Part shown: positions 37,557-46,776 of the stretch, piece after piece
Numbering within the stretch: position 1 is the stretch's first letter
Layout of the letters: each line of letters begins with the position of its first letter
Assembly: GCA_037481695.1 (NCBI GenBank)
Contig: JBBFLE010000015.1
Span: 23,174-87,173 of the forward strand
Source of the DNA: a bacterium
GTDB lineage: Bacteria; Desulfobacterota; Desulfocorpusculales; Desulfocorpusculum
Length of the DNA: 64,000 bases
Reading direction: 5' to 3'
Notes under the pieces: model-generated
Database searches by the model: none
Told to the model about the DNA's origin: nothing
Seen by the model: the letters and a program-made list of their open reading frames with translations, nothing else
Position numbers and translations under genes: made by a program

Positions 37557-37605
37557 CCTGATTTTTTTTAGCTATTTTCTTACTTCACACCATGGGGCTG
37601 CGGGC
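37548..37605 (-). promoter_or_regulatory. Antiterminator pairing segments of the leu attenuator
   Basis: The leader RNA segment GCCCGCAGCCC (37595-37605, inside the end of the leader ORF) can pair with GGGCCGCGGGC (37548-37558), which is the 5' arm of the first terminator: 10 of 11 positions match. Pairing would prevent the terminator, the classical 2:3 versus 3:4 switch. GGGC runs in the Leu-codon region can pair with segment 2 and act as segment 1. Confidence 0.75.
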
Positions 37606-37684
37606 TGTTGGTAAGGCTAAGGCCCAAAAGGAGCCCAAGCTCCTGTCCCAAAATGAGTCCCAACAACCTTTGGCCCTTTTTCAT
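37580..37684 (-). CDS. leuL: leu operon leader peptide
   Basis: A 34-residue ORF from an ATG with a strong GGAAGGAAG upstream encodes 10 leucines, concentrated at residues 7-24 (RLLGLILGQELGLLLGLSL). It lies between a sigma-70-like promoter and tandem terminators just upstream of leuB. This is the plan of an amino-acid attenuator: when charged tRNA-Leu is scarce the ribosome stalls on the Leu codons and the antiterminator forms. The codons used are TTG, CTC and CTT, not only rare ones. Known leu leaders (for example E. coli leuL) share the design but not the sequence. Confidence 0.88.
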   Translation of the reverse strand: MKKGQRLLGLILGQELGLLLGLSLTNSPQPHGVK

Positions 37685-37713
37685 TTCTTCCTTCCAATAC
37701 CCAGCCTGAGAAC

Positions 37714-37743
37714 ATCATAAGAGATGGCACGGCCCCGAGTCAA
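37714..37743 (-). promoter_or_regulatory. Sigma-70-like promoter of the leu operon
   Basis: On the minus strand TTGACT and TATGAT are separated by 18 bases. The expected transcription start is near 37707, about 23 bases before the leader ATG. It lies just after the mtaB stop codon. Confidence 0.8.
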
Positions 37744-37754
37744 GCCAGGAAATT

Positions 37755-39077
37755 TTACTTTGCAACCACCCCTGTCAGAAGACCCTCCCATGTGCCGGTG
37801 ACCCGCACCTTCTGAATAGTATTACGAAGCTCTCCACCTCCTTGAACCACCACTCTGAAATAGTTATGACTCAGGCCCTCCATCCACCCGGGCCTGCCTT
37901 TGGAAGGTCTTTCCAGGAGAACAGAGATGCTCTTGCCTACCCATGAAACCATGGCCTGGTGCCTCCTTGCCCTGGATAGGTCTCTGAGCACTGCTGCCCT
38001 TGTTTTCATCTCCCCTGGGGCCAGCTTGGGACCCATGGCATGGGCTGGTGTCCCAGGACGGGGGGAAAAGGGAAAGACATGGAGATACGTCCATGGCATG
38101 GATTCCAAGAAATTCAAGGTTTCCTGGAAGTGTTCCTCCTTCTCGCCTGGAAAACCTACCATCACGTCTGCACCCAGGCTCAGATGGGGCACTGTCTCCA
38201 CAGCCTCCAGGATCCTGGATTCATAATGGGCCTTTGTGTAAGGCCTTTTCATGAGTTTCAGCACCTCCCCGGAGCCGCTTTGGAGGGGCACATGGAGATG
38301 AGGACATACCCTCTTGTTCTGGGCCATGAGCTGCAATAGCCCCTTTTCCAACTCCTGGGGCTCTATGGAACTCAGTCTTATGCGGGGGATGGTGCACTCC
38401 TGGAGAACCTGCTCCAGCAGTCTCAGCAAAGAGGTGGGAGGCTCAAGATCTCTACCATAGGAGCCCAGATGGATCCCTGTGAGCACCACTTCCTGGATGC
38501 CTGCTTTTTCCATGAGCTTGAGGGCCCTGGAGATGGAAGCCGGGGATCTGGAGCGGCTGCGCCCCCTGGCCTTGGGCACTATGCAGTAAGAACAGGCTCC
38601 ATTGCATCCATCCTGCACCTTGAGAAATGCTCTTGTTCTGCCTGGAATCCCTGCCAGCCTCTCCCCCCAGAGCAGCTCCTCCCGGCAGACTCCAGTTCCC
38701 TCCATGCCCAATCTGGCCAGTATTTGATCCACCAGGGAGTCCTTGTTTTGGTTTCCCCAAACCAGATCCACCTCAGGCATGGCCTCCAGGCTCTGTGCGA
38801 AGACCTCTGCCTGGCAGCCTGTGGCAACGATTAGAGCCTGGGGGTGCCTGGCCTTGAGGCTTCGGATCAACTGCCTGTTTTGCTTGTCCGTGGCAGATGT
38901 GACTGTGCAGGTCTGCACCAGGATCAAAGAAGGATTCAGGCCCTCTTTTGTCCTCTCCAGGCCTGAGTCCTCCAAGGCTCGGGCCAGAGATGCTGCATCG
39001 AACTGATTCACCTTGCAGCCAAGGGTCTTGATCAGAAATCCGGGCCTTTGTCCCACAGCCCCTCCGGATTTGTGCAA
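37755..39077 (-). CDS. mtaB: tRNA t6A37 methylthiotransferase MtaB
   Basis: MtaB adds the 2-methylthio group to t6A37 of tRNA. The N-terminal UPF0004 domain has KTLGCKVNQFD and VQTCTVTSATDKQ (the MtaB version), the radical SAM motif is QDGCNGACSYCIVPKARG (C-x3-C-x2-C), and a C-terminal TRAM-like domain ends the 440 residues. The start is a TTG with AGAGGTG eight bases upstream. It lies 50 bases after mnmA, forming a tRNA-thiolation operon. Confidence 0.93.
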   Translation of the reverse strand: MHKSGGAVGQRPGFLIKTLGCKVNQFDAASLARALEDSGLERTKEGLNPSLILVQTCTVTSATDKQNRQLIRSLKARHPQALIVATGCQAEVFAQSLEAMPEVDLVWGNQNKDSLVDQILARLGMEGTGVCREELLWGERLAGIPGRTRAFLKVQDGCNGACSYCIVPKARGRSRSRSPASISRALKLMEKAGIQEVVLTGIHLGSYGRDLEPPTSLLRLLEQVLQECTIPRIRLSSIEPQELEKGLLQLMAQNKRVCPHLHVPLQSGSGEVLKLMKRPYTKAHYESRILEAVETVPHLSLGADVMVGFPGEKEEHFQETLNFLESMPWTYLHVFPFSPRPGTPAHAMGPKLAPGEMKTRAAVLRDLSRARRHQAMVSWVGKSISVLLERPSKGRPGWMEGLSHNYFRVVVQGGGELRNTIQKVRVTGTWEGLLTGVVAK

Positions 39078-39127
39078 AAACTTTTCACCTCTGCTCCACC
39101 TGACTCCAAAAGCCCCACCGAGTCATC

Positions 39128-40228
39128 TCAGTCTCTAAGCACTTCCTCTATCCAGCCTCCGCCCAGGACCTCCTCTCCCTCATAAAGCACAGCCGCCTGC
39201 CCGGGGGTGATGGAGGATTGAGGTCTGAAAAATGTGACCCGGAAACGGTTTTTTCCAAGGGGATCAACTCGAGCTTCAGCTGCCTTGTGCCGGTAGCGGA
39301 TCTGAACCTGGCAGTAAAACTCTCTGGCAGGCGCAACACCTCCTACCCAGGTTGCCTGTCCTGCCACCAGCCCTCTGGAAAGGGTGCTTTTCCTCGGTCC
39401 CACCACTATCCTGGCCTCCTGGGGCAGAACTCTTAGAACATAGAGGGGTTCTCGCCAGGGAATTCCCAGCCCCCTTCTCTGCCCCACTGTAAATCTGGAT
39501 ACCCCTTGGTGAGTGCCCAACTCTACACCTTTTTCGTCTGTTATTTTTCCAGGAGAGTCCTCGGCAGAGCCCAGATAATCTTTGAGGAACTCTCTATAGT
39601 CTCCCCCTGCCAGAAAACAGACTTCCTGGCTCTCCCTTTTTCGGGCCACTGGAAGCCCCCAGTTGGAAGCAAGTTCTCTGACCTGGGCCTTGCTCATCTC
39701 CCCCAGAGGCCAAATGACCCTCTTTAGCTGTTCCTGGCCCAAAGGGAACAGGAAATAACTTTGATCCTTGGATTTGTCTGAGCCCCGCAACAACCTCAAA
39801 GGTTCGCCGGCAGCACCCCTCAGGAGCCTGGCATAATGGCCTGTGGCCAGTCCTTGAGCCCCGTTTTGGACAGCCATCTCCAAGAGCGCCCCATATTTTA
39901 TCCATTGATTGCAACGGATGCAGGGGTTGGGGGTCCTGCCTGTCAAGTAAGAGCCCACAAATTCCCCTATTACCTTTTCCCGGAAGGCCTCTCTCAGGTT
40001 CACGGTCCTGAAGGCCACTCCCAGATGCTCAGCCACGCGCCGGGCATCGGCCATGTCCCCAGGAGAACAGCAGGTAGCCCTCTGACCGCGTGGGACAAGC
40101 CCGCAATCCCAAAGCTCCATGAACACGGCTTCGACCCGCAGGCCTTGGCGCACCAACAAAGCGGCGGCCGTAGCACTGTCAACGCCGCCGCTCAAGGCCG
40201 CCCATACAGCTTTGCCCCAAGAGCCCAT
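39128..40228 (-). CDS. mnmA: tRNA-specific 2-thiouridylase MnmA
   Basis: MnmA makes 2-thiouridine at the wobble base of Lys, Glu and Gln tRNAs. The PP-loop is AALSGGVDSATAAALL, the nucleophile Cys lies in PNPCIRCNQWIKYG and the second catalytic Cys in SQEVCFLAGGDY. The C-terminal beta-barrel domains follow to residue 366. I chose the ATG 40228 (GGTGG upstream); a GTG at 40240 is possible. The C-x2-C (CIRC) near the nucleophile marks the class that may bind an Fe-S cluster. The ferredoxin gene ends 18 bases upstream. Confidence 0.94.
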   Translation of the reverse strand: MGSWGKAVWAALSGGVDSATAAALLVRQGLRVEAVFMELWDCGLVPRGQRATCCSPGDMADARRVAEHLGVAFRTVNLREAFREKVIGEFVGSYLTGRTPNPCIRCNQWIKYGALLEMAVQNGAQGLATGHYARLLRGAAGEPLRLLRGSDKSKDQSYFLFPLGQEQLKRVIWPLGEMSKAQVRELASNWGLPVARKRESQEVCFLAGGDYREFLKDYLGSAEDSPGKITDEKGVELGTHQGVSRFTVGQRRGLGIPWREPLYVLRVLPQEARIVVGPRKSTLSRGLVAGQATWVGGVAPAREFYCQVQIRYRHKAAEARVDPLGKNRFRVTFFRPQSSITPGQAAVLYEGEEVLGGGWIEEVLRD

Positions 40229-40246
40229 GAACCAAGCCACCGCAAG

Positions 40247-40666
40247 TCAAAGCATGGCGGTTTGCATGGCACGGCTGGGGCATACAGGCATGCAAAGACC
40301 GCAGCCGCTGCAAAGTTTGTTGTCGAAACGAACTTCCATGCTAGGAGGATCCATATGAAGGGCATTGGTGGGGCAAATGGCCGTGCAAGCCCCACAGTGA
40401 TAGCACAGCTCTTCGTCCCTCTGAACATCCCTTTCCACGGGCTTGACCGTGATCCCGCAATCTTTGAGGTACTTGACCCCCCGGCGGTAATTGGCCTGCG
40501 GACCTCTCAACTCCATGACCATGTAGCTTTCCTGCCTGGGCAACACCTCTGCCTTCAGGATGTTGAAGACCAGGTCATAGTCTTTCACCAGCCTGTAAAC
40601 AATGGGTTTATCCCAGGTGGACTTGGAAAAATAGAGGACGATTTTCTTGGAAACTTCCTTGGTCAT
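40247..40666 (-). CDS. NIL-domain ferredoxin (2 x [4Fe-4S])
   Basis: The 139-residue protein has an N-terminal NIL domain (KKIVLYFSKSTWDKPIVYRL), also found in methionine transport ATPases, and two ferredoxin motifs: CYHCGACTAICPTNAL and CSGCGLCMPVCPSRAM, each C-x2-C-x2-C-x3-C-P. NIL-ferredoxins are linked to sulfur assimilation to homocysteine in methanogens and sulfate reducers. Here it lies directly upstream of mnmA, so supply of sulfur or electrons for tRNA thiolation is an attractive but unproven role. The start ATG follows a GGGGG run and skips a 20-codon upstream extension. Confidence 0.9.
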   Translation of the reverse strand: MTKEVSKKIVLYFSKSTWDKPIVYRLVKDYDLVFNILKAEVLPRQESYMVMELRGPQANYRRGVKYLKDCGITVKPVERDVQRDEELCYHCGACTAICPTNALHMDPPSMEVRFDNKLCSGCGLCMPVCPSRAMQTAML

Positions 40667-40840
40667 GGCTTGCCCCCGAGTATCATGAGTGGATGATACA
40701 CTACCTGTCTTGTATGATAAGCCCAATCCCTGGAGGCTTTCAAGCTGGCCTTGCTCTGGGAAACACTATGTGATATCAAGATATATGATCTTGTGGAAGG
40801 AAGCAGGGGCTGCCTCAGGGCAGCTTCTGGATCTTGTTTT

Positions 40841-42184
40841 ATGGCCAGAATCGCTCCTTTTTGCGCGTGGCGCTACAATCCCCAAAAGATCTCCGAGCTT
40901 TCCAGGGTAACCTCACCCCCTTATGATGTCATTGACCGAAAGCAGCAACAGGAACTCCACAGGCGACACGCCTTCAATGTCATCAGGCTGGAGCTGGGCC
41001 AGGAGCTCCCAGGGGACAACGAGAAGGAAAACAAGTACAGCAGGGCTGCCAGATTCTTGAAACAGTGGCAGGAGTCAGGAGTGCTCCTCAGGGATCCCAG
41101 GCCCTCTATATATTTGTACCATCACCGGTTCCAGGGCCTCAACGGAGACAAGATCATCAGAAGGGGACTGGTGGTCTTGCTTTACCTGGAGCCACTGGGA
41201 GGAGGAGTTGTTTTCCCCCACGAGGAGACCTTCCCGAAACATAAGAAAGATCGTCTGGCTCTTCTAAGGGCTTGCAGGGCCCAGTTCAACCCGGTTTTCT
41301 CCATTTTCCCTGATCCTGGAGCAGAGGTAAGGAAGCTCTTGGAGCCGCCCCCAAGGAATCCGGACATGCTGGTTTGCGACGACTCGGGAGTGGATCACCT
41401 GGTCTGGGTTCTGGATGATCCCAGGTTGGTAAGAGAATTGACTCAGGCCATGGCCCCAAGGCCCATCTTCATAGCTGACGGCCATCACAGGTATGAAACC
41501 TCTCTTCGCTTCCAGTCTGAAGAGAAACAGAGCCATGATCCTCTGGCCCCCAGTAACTGGACCCTGATGTACCTGGCCCCCATGGAAGACCCCGGGCTGA
41601 TAGTGTTTCCCACCCACAAGCTAGTGAGAGGCTTGAGCAACTTCAGCCAGCAAGAGTTTCTTGAAGGTCTCAAGAGAGATTTTTGCCTGGATGAGCTTCC
41701 CTTTTCAGGGGGAGGCGAGCTTCAGGCCCGCAAGGAACTCTCGGCCAGAATGAGAAGATCCCTTCCAGAGAGCCTCTCCATTGGTTTGGCCCTGCCAGGC
41801 ATGGAATCTTACTGGCTCATGCGCCCCAAGAGTCTATCTTGGGTGGAGGATTCTTTGAGTCACCTGCCCCAGCCCCTCAGAAGGCTGGATGTGACCCTGT
41901 TGCACGAGCTCATACTAAAAGAAAAAATGGGGATCGACATAGCAACGCAGGGGCAGGCGCACCTTCTTTTCTCCCACAATCTGGGAGAAGCCTTGGAGAC
42001 GGCATCCAAGAAAAAGGTACAGGCAGCTTTTCTCATGAACCCTATCCCCATAGAGGCTTTGAAGAAAGTGGCTGCAGCAGGATGCAAGATGCCTCAGAAG
42101 GCAACCTATTTTTACCCCAAGTTGCTCTCCGGGCTCCTGATTCGTACGCTGGATACACAAGACGGTCTTACCCAGGGTTTCTAG
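40841..42184 (+). CDS. DUF1015 family protein
   Basis: The 447-residue protein carries the DUF1015 signatures: VTSPPYDVIDRKQQQEL at the N-terminus (residues about 24-40), NVIRLELG, and the central FIADGHHRYETSL. Function is unknown; the family is common in anaerobes, often near serine or phosphoglycerate genes. The ATG directly before ARIAPFCAWRYN fits the family start; the open frame extends 30 codons upstream. It is cytoplasmic and appears to be a single-gene unit. Confidence 0.88.
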   Translation: MARIAPFCAWRYNPQKISELSRVTSPPYDVIDRKQQQELHRRHAFNVIRLELGQELPGDNEKENKYSRAARFLKQWQESGVLLRDPRPSIYLYHHRFQGLNGDKIIRRGLVVLLYLEPLGGGVVFPHEETFPKHKKDRLALLRACRAQFNPVFSIFPDPGAEVRKLLEPPPRNPDMLVCDDSGVDHLVWVLDDPRLVRELTQAMAPRPIFIADGHHRYETSLRFQSEEKQSHDPLAPSNWTLMYLAPMEDPGLIVFPTHKLVRGLSNFSQQEFLEGLKRDFCLDELPFSGGGELQARKELSARMRRSLPESLSIGLALPGMESYWLMRPKSLSWVEDSLSHLPQPLRRLDVTLLHELILKEKMGIDIATQGQAHLLFSHNLGEALETASKKKVQAAFLMNPIPIEALKKVAAAGCKMPQKATYFYPKLLSGLLIRTLDTQDGLTQGF

Positions 42185-42447
42185 CCCGGATTCTTCTCAA
42201 GGTTCGGTAATGCTGGAGGCTAAGCCCCCACCGCTACATCCACACAAGATGTTAAAGGGGCAGTGCCTGATGGAAGAGATCAAGCTGTATCTGAGCATAG
42301 GTCAGTTAATGGGATGGCTTGCAGATGACCCCCATTGTTTACCAATCATGAAAGATGCAAGCTTCTTTGGCCTGTCTTCCGAGGGCCTACAACAAGGGCA
42401 AGGCATAAGTAAAAAGAACCTCTCTTTGCACCAGACAGGAGGCTAGA

Positions 42448-43194
42448 GTGGATCCAGCCCTGTGTCCCAGAGAAGATGAGACCTTGGATGGGCTCTTCCA
42501 GGGCAGACTCAAGATTCTTCAGAAGAAGGCGGGGTACCGCTTTTCCATGGATCCAGTGCTCCTGGTTTATTTTGCCGGGAATCTCCGAGGCGGCCGAGTC
42601 TTGGATCTGGGAACAGGCTGCGGGTTGATCCCCTTGATCTTGGCCCGCAGGGGAGATGTGCGAGAGGCCTTTGGTATAGAGTTGCAAGAAGAACTTGTGG
42701 AAATGGCAGGCAGGTCTGTACTCATCAATGGGCTTGAAGACAGGGTCAGAATCCTCCAGGGTGACTTCAGACGCCTAAAGGAGATCTTCCCGCCCCAGTG
42801 TTTTGATCATGTGCTGAGCAATCCCCCTTATCATGACCCCAGGGAAGGCAGGAAGAGCCCCAGCAATGAAAAGGCCCTTTCGCGCCACGAGCAGGAGGGC
42901 TCCATCGAGGAGCTGGTTCAGGCAGCCAGATATGTTCTTGGCACCAAGGGAAGGCTCTGGCTGACTTATTGTCCTTCCCACATTGGAAAACTTTTCAAGG
43001 CCCTGGAGGCTGGCGGATTTGCCCCACGCACCATAAGGTTCGTGCACGGCAGGGTGGAGTTGCCAGCCAGCATGACTCTGGTAGAGGCCGTAAGGGGAGG
43101 CAAGGGCGCTTTGCGGGTACAGGCCCCTCTCATACTTTACGAACAAGACAAGAATTACACAGAAGAACTCCAACGGGTGTACGAAATGATCTAG
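42448..43194 (+). CDS. TrmN6-like tRNA/DNA adenine N6-methyltransferase
   Basis: The GTG start has AGGAGG five bases upstream. The 248 residues form one Rossmann methyltransferase domain: SAM motif I VLDLGTGCGLIPLILARR, acidic motif AFGIELQEELVEMA, and catalytic NPPY in HVLSNPPYHDPREGRKS. The pattern is that of YfiC/TrmN6, which modifies A37 of tRNA1(Val), but the substrate in this lineage is unproven. It lies 263 bases after the DUF1015 gene; the intervening 78-codon ORF is not convincing. Confidence 0.85.
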   Translation: MDPALCPREDETLDGLFQGRLKILQKKAGYRFSMDPVLLVYFAGNLRGGRVLDLGTGCGLIPLILARRGDVREAFGIELQEELVEMAGRSVLINGLEDRVRILQGDFRRLKEIFPPQCFDHVLSNPPYHDPREGRKSPSNEKALSRHEQEGSIEELVQAARYVLGTKGRLWLTYCPSHIGKLFKALEAGGFAPRTIRFVHGRVELPASMTLVEAVRGGKGALRVQAPLILYEQDKNYTEELQRVYEMI

Positions 43195-43447
43195 CCAAAA
43201 GTATTCTCCAGGATCAATGATATCCCAGGCATGTCCTCAAAAACCCTTGGCACTCAACCATCTCTAGGCTGGATCAAAGAAGTTTCCCATAAAGAAAATC
43301 AGGCTTTGTTTTGGCAAAAATCAGCTAATCCCTGGATCTCGTAAAGCCAGCCCAGGCAGGAAAGCGCCCTGGGAAACACTCTATCTGGCATTTTTCCCTG
43401 GACCAGGAGAATTGTGTGGATCCGGGTCATGCTTTGGCTTTGGGAGC

Positions 43448-43972
43448 TCACCTTCTTTGCCTGGCCTTGAGGTGATGCTCCAAAATACGCTTGAGCCTGG
43501 CCTTCAAGGCCGGATCTTGGATTTCCTCAACGGTATTTTCCACCCATTGCCTCTGCTCGTGGCTCAAGGATATTTCCAGGGGCTCTTGAGCTGAGGCCAT
43601 GGCCCTTCTGGATGCAGAGCTCCTTACGCCTCGCAGTGTAAAGCGGATATCCACTATCTGATCCCCACCTGCCAGCTCAGCCACCCTTTCCAGGAGATCC
43701 CTCTTTTGAAACTGAAGTTCCTGCATCCAGAGGGGCCCTGCCACCCTCACCAGGAGCACTCCTTTTTTCACAGACACGGGCCAGCACCTGCGAGCCAACA
43801 AAGGGCCTACCACACGGGGCCAGCTGCGAAACAAGGTTTCATGTTTGAGCCTTCCCTCCAGTCCCCCCTCTCCCATGACCCTGGCCAGGATTTCCCCAAG
43901 ACTCTCCATGTGTTTGTAACTCTCCTGCTCGAGTAAGGACTCCCTTAAATAGCATTGCTCGGCCGTAGCCAT
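43448..43972 (-). CDS. DUF721 (DciA-like) protein
   Basis: The 174-residue protein has the DUF721 core: LGEILARVMGEGGLEGRLKH, WPRVVGPLLARRCWPVSVKK and LLVRVAGPLWMQELQFQKRD. Some members (DciA) load or regulate the replicative helicase; it is not shown that this one does. The C-terminal 50 residues are an Arg/Lys-rich helix. It is convergent with the TrmN6-like gene (253-base gap holding no gene) and 228 bases after the histidine kinase gene. Confidence 0.82.
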   Translation of the reverse strand: MATAEQCYLRESLLEQESYKHMESLGEILARVMGEGGLEGRLKHETLFRSWPRVVGPLLARRCWPVSVKKGVLLVRVAGPLWMQELQFQKRDLLERVAELAGGDQIVDIRFTLRGVRSSASRRAMASAQEPLEISLSHEQRQWVENTVEEIQDPALKARLKRILEHHLKARQRR

Positions 43973-44200
43973 TTACCTGGAGCCCAAGGGAGCCCACCAG
44001 ATTATACCTTTGATCTGTCTAACAAAAAACACAATCCGCCCCATTTTATCCATCAAGATCCAAGAGTTTAAGGGGCCTGACCATTTACATCAAACAGAGA
44101 TCTTGAGCACACCTTCAAATCCAAGGGCTCTTGGCCAACAATACCGCTGTACAATACACAAGTTGCTCAGCCCCTTGGAAACAGCAGGCCCAAGAAGGAC

Positions 44201-46030
44201 CTATGACTGCGGGCCTTGAAGAATGGTGGGTATCAGGCAGGTAAAGGTAGTCCCCTGCCCTTGCCTGCTCATCACCTGGATGGATCCCCGCATGCGGTTC
44301 AAGGCCTCTTTGGCAATGACGAGCCCAAGGCCCGTTCCATGCTCTTCCAGGGCCTTGGCGTTGGAAGCCCTGAAGAATTCTGTGAAAAGCTGTGGCAGTT
44401 CCTCCTTGGGAATGCCTATGCCGGTGTCAGATACCTCCAGCTTGAGCCATGCCCTTCCCTGCCTGGCAAGGCTGATCTTCACCACACCCCCTGAAGGAGT
44501 ATATTTGATGGCGTTGGAGATGAGATTGCTCAGAAGCTCATCCACCAATCCCTCCTCGGCCAGCACATCTGGGATGGGTTCTCTGATGTCCACCTCCAGC
44601 GAAATCTTTTTTCTCCTGGCCTGTTCTGCGTAAAGAGATGAAACCTGCCTTACGCTCTCCCCCAGGTTCGTGGGTTTTAGGGTCTTGTAAGAGGTCTCGG
44701 ACCTTCTTTGCCCGAGCAGCAGGAGATCCTCTATGAGTTCTCCCATGACACGAAGTCTGCTCTGGCAGCGCAACAGTGCCTCTTGCTGTTTCTGGTTTAA
44801 TTCCCCCAGGTATCCATCCTGAAGAACCTTTAACATGCTAAGCAGCGCATGCAGAGGAGAGCGAAGCTGATGGGCCGCCTTGTGGAAAAACCAGGTCTTG
44901 GTAAGCTCGCTTCTTAGCCTCTCTATGGCCAGGGCGGTCAGGTCTGTCATGAGGGAGAAAAAGGAGGTGTCCTGCTCTGCGAAATGATAGCTCTCATCGC
45001 TGTAAACGCAAAAGACCCCCAGGATCCTCTTTTCCACCTTCAAGGGCAGGCAGAGCATGGAGACAATGCCTTCCTTCTGGATATCCTCAGGGTACTGGAA
45101 ATAGTCCTTCTCCTTTATGCTGCCTATGGAATAGAAGGCGCCCTCTATGATTCTTTGATTTATGGGGCTCTTGGCCACCTCTATGGCCCCCTTGGAGAGG
45201 TAATCCTGGCTGAGCCCGTAGGTGGAGGCAAATCTTAGGTACTTCTGCTCCTCGTCCAGCAGTTTTATGGAGCAGGCCTTCACCCCCATTATGGTGGCGG
45301 CCAAACGGGTGGCCGAATCCATGAGGCTCTGAAGATCCTTCTCCCCACCCATCTGTTTGACCATCTCGTAAAGGGCCTTGAGCCTTGAACTGGTGGAGTT
45401 CAGCTCTGCCGAGACCCTCAGGAGCTCCCTGCCCTTGAGCCTGAGGGAATGCACCACCTGGGTGATGAGAAAAGCACCTGCCAAGAGTGTGGCTCCCAGG
45501 GCCCCGAGCCTGGCCCAAACAGCCATTTCCCAGCCCAGAAGGGGCCTCAAACGCGCCAGAATTCCTGCCTCCTCCAGCCATATCATGCTGGCCAGAGCCA
45601 CAATCACAGCTCCCGCATAGATGAAACAGCTTGTTCTGGAAAGCAAAATCCCGGCCAGGACAACATGCAAGATTACAAAGACCACAAGGGGACTGCCAGA
45701 GCCTCCTGTGAAGTATAGGATCAAGAACAGGCCCAGCAGATCCAGACAGATCTGCGCATGGGCTACCAAAGCGAAGGCTGCTACCTCCCGGGTGTCTTTT
45801 TGCATCCGTCTTCCCAAGAGGAAAAAGATCATGTTGTAACAAGCAATGCCTCCCAAGACAGCCACCAGGGCATGAAAATCCAAAGCCTCTCCTGCCAGGA
45901 AAGCCATCCAACAGCCCAGCAGCCCCAGGCCCACGGCCGCCCATCTCAGTTGCACGAACCAAAAAACCCTCTCCATGAGTTCCCTGCGAAACAATATCTG
46001 ATCGCGGATGAGCTGGTAGGCCATTGTCAT
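44201..46030 (-). CDS. Sensor histidine kinase with GAF domain
   Basis: The 609-residue protein has about six N-terminal membrane helices (residues 25-200), a short coiled coil, a GAF domain at about 225-370 (SATRLAATIMGVKACSIKLL), an H-box with AAHQLRSPLHALLSML and an HATPase domain (N-box NLISNAIKYTP, DTGIGIP, GTGLGLVIAKEAL). The signal is unknown. The receiver gene 332 bases upstream on the same strand could be its partner. The frame starts ATGACAATG, so the second ATG is equally possible. Confidence 0.88.
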   Translation of the reverse strand: MTMAYQLIRDQILFRRELMERVFWFVQLRWAAVGLGLLGCWMAFLAGEALDFHALVAVLGGIACYNMIFFLLGRRMQKDTREVAAFALVAHAQICLDLLGLFLILYFTGGSGSPLVVFVILHVVLAGILLSRTSCFIYAGAVIVALASMIWLEEAGILARLRPLLGWEMAVWARLGALGATLLAGAFLITQVVHSLRLKGRELLRVSAELNSTSSRLKALYEMVKQMGGEKDLQSLMDSATRLAATIMGVKACSIKLLDEEQKYLRFASTYGLSQDYLSKGAIEVAKSPINQRIIEGAFYSIGSIKEKDYFQYPEDIQKEGIVSMLCLPLKVEKRILGVFCVYSDESYHFAEQDTSFFSLMTDLTALAIERLRSELTKTWFFHKAAHQLRSPLHALLSMLKVLQDGYLGELNQKQQEALLRCQSRLRVMGELIEDLLLLGQRRSETSYKTLKPTNLGESVRQVSSLYAEQARRKKISLEVDIREPIPDVLAEEGLVDELLSNLISNAIKYTPSGGVVKISLARQGRAWLKLEVSDTGIGIPKEELPQLFTEFFRASNAKALEEHGTGLGLVIAKEALNRMRGSIQVMSRQGQGTTFTCLIPTILQGPQS

Positions 46031-46362
46031 GGGTTGGGTGCTCCTGTGTCATGTGCTGGCCCGGGGCCTGCCCCATTGTCCTGGGTCTTCCCGGCTGCCT
46101 TTACGCCTTGATTCCACAGGGCCTCATGCTTGACCCCAACTGGGGCTTTGGAGCTCCATGAATGAAATCCCAGACTGCATGAGATCATTTCAAGAGGCAC
46201 CGTGACCCAGCCCCTGGCTTTGGAGACGGCCTCCAAAGAGTAGCATGAGTACAAAGCCTGTAGAGTTGCCCCAGGCCTTGTGCCTCTAATAGGCATTTCC
46301 ATTGAAGATCGATTCTCTTTTGCCCAAAGACAGATTGCCCGTCAAGGGGCAGCCACAAACCT
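46031..46362. other. Intergenic region between receiver and kinase genes
   Basis: These 332 bases hold a 91-codon minus-strand ORF (46302-46027) whose stop overlaps the kinase ATG, but its residue pattern resembles no protein and it has no ribosome-binding site. I see no promoter or hairpin here. Confidence 0.4.
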
Positions 46363-46776
46363 TCAGAGTTTTCCAGCCTCTTTGAGAAAGGCTTCCACAG
46401 CTGCCAGCAGCTCTTCGGGCTCGATGGGTTTTTCCAAAAGATGGGCCACCGGCCACTCCATGCCCAGAATATGCTGGAAGCTCTCGGGGCCTTGTTCAGC
46501 CATCTTCTGGGGGAATCCTGTGGTCATGATAATGGGGATTGCTGCGAATCGGGCATCCCCCTTGAGACGAGCAGCCAGGTCGAAACCCTCGGTGTCTGTA
46601 TTCATCATAACATCCAGAAGAATCAAGTCAGGCGGTTTTTCCAGGATGCGGCTGTAGCCCTCCTTTCCATCATGTGCGGTGCGCACCTTGAAGCCTCTGC
46701 TCTCCAGGATTATCTTCATGGAAGCCACCAGATCCCTGTCATCGTCTATGATAAGGATATCTCCACCTGGACTCAT
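46363..46776 (-). CDS. Single-domain response regulator
   Basis: The ATG 46776 has AAGGAGG upstream; the frame extends 24 codons further without support. The 137-residue protein is one receiver domain: IIDDDRD acidic pocket, phospho-acceptor Asp in LILLDVMMNTDTEGF, Thr/Ser switch in IIMTTGF and Lys in LLEKPIEPEEL. No output domain is present, so it may act by protein contact like CheY or relay receivers. It lies upstream of the GAF kinase on the same strand. Confidence 0.88.
   Translation of the reverse strand: MSPGGDILIIDDDRDLVASMKIILESRGFKVRTAHDGKEGYSRILEKPPDLILLDVMMNTDTEGFDLAARLKGDARFAAIPIIMTTGFPQKMAEQGPESFQHILGMEWPVAHLLEKPIEPEELLAAVEAFLKEAGKL

Noticed and set aside
42210..42446. 78-codon ORF just before the TrmN6-like gene
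   Set aside because: No ribosome-binding site, no recognisable pattern; its end merely contains the ribosome-binding site of the next gene.
46027..46302. 91-codon ORF ending in an ATGA overlap with the GAF kinase gene
   Set aside because: No ribosome-binding site and no protein-like pattern; the overlap is probably chance.
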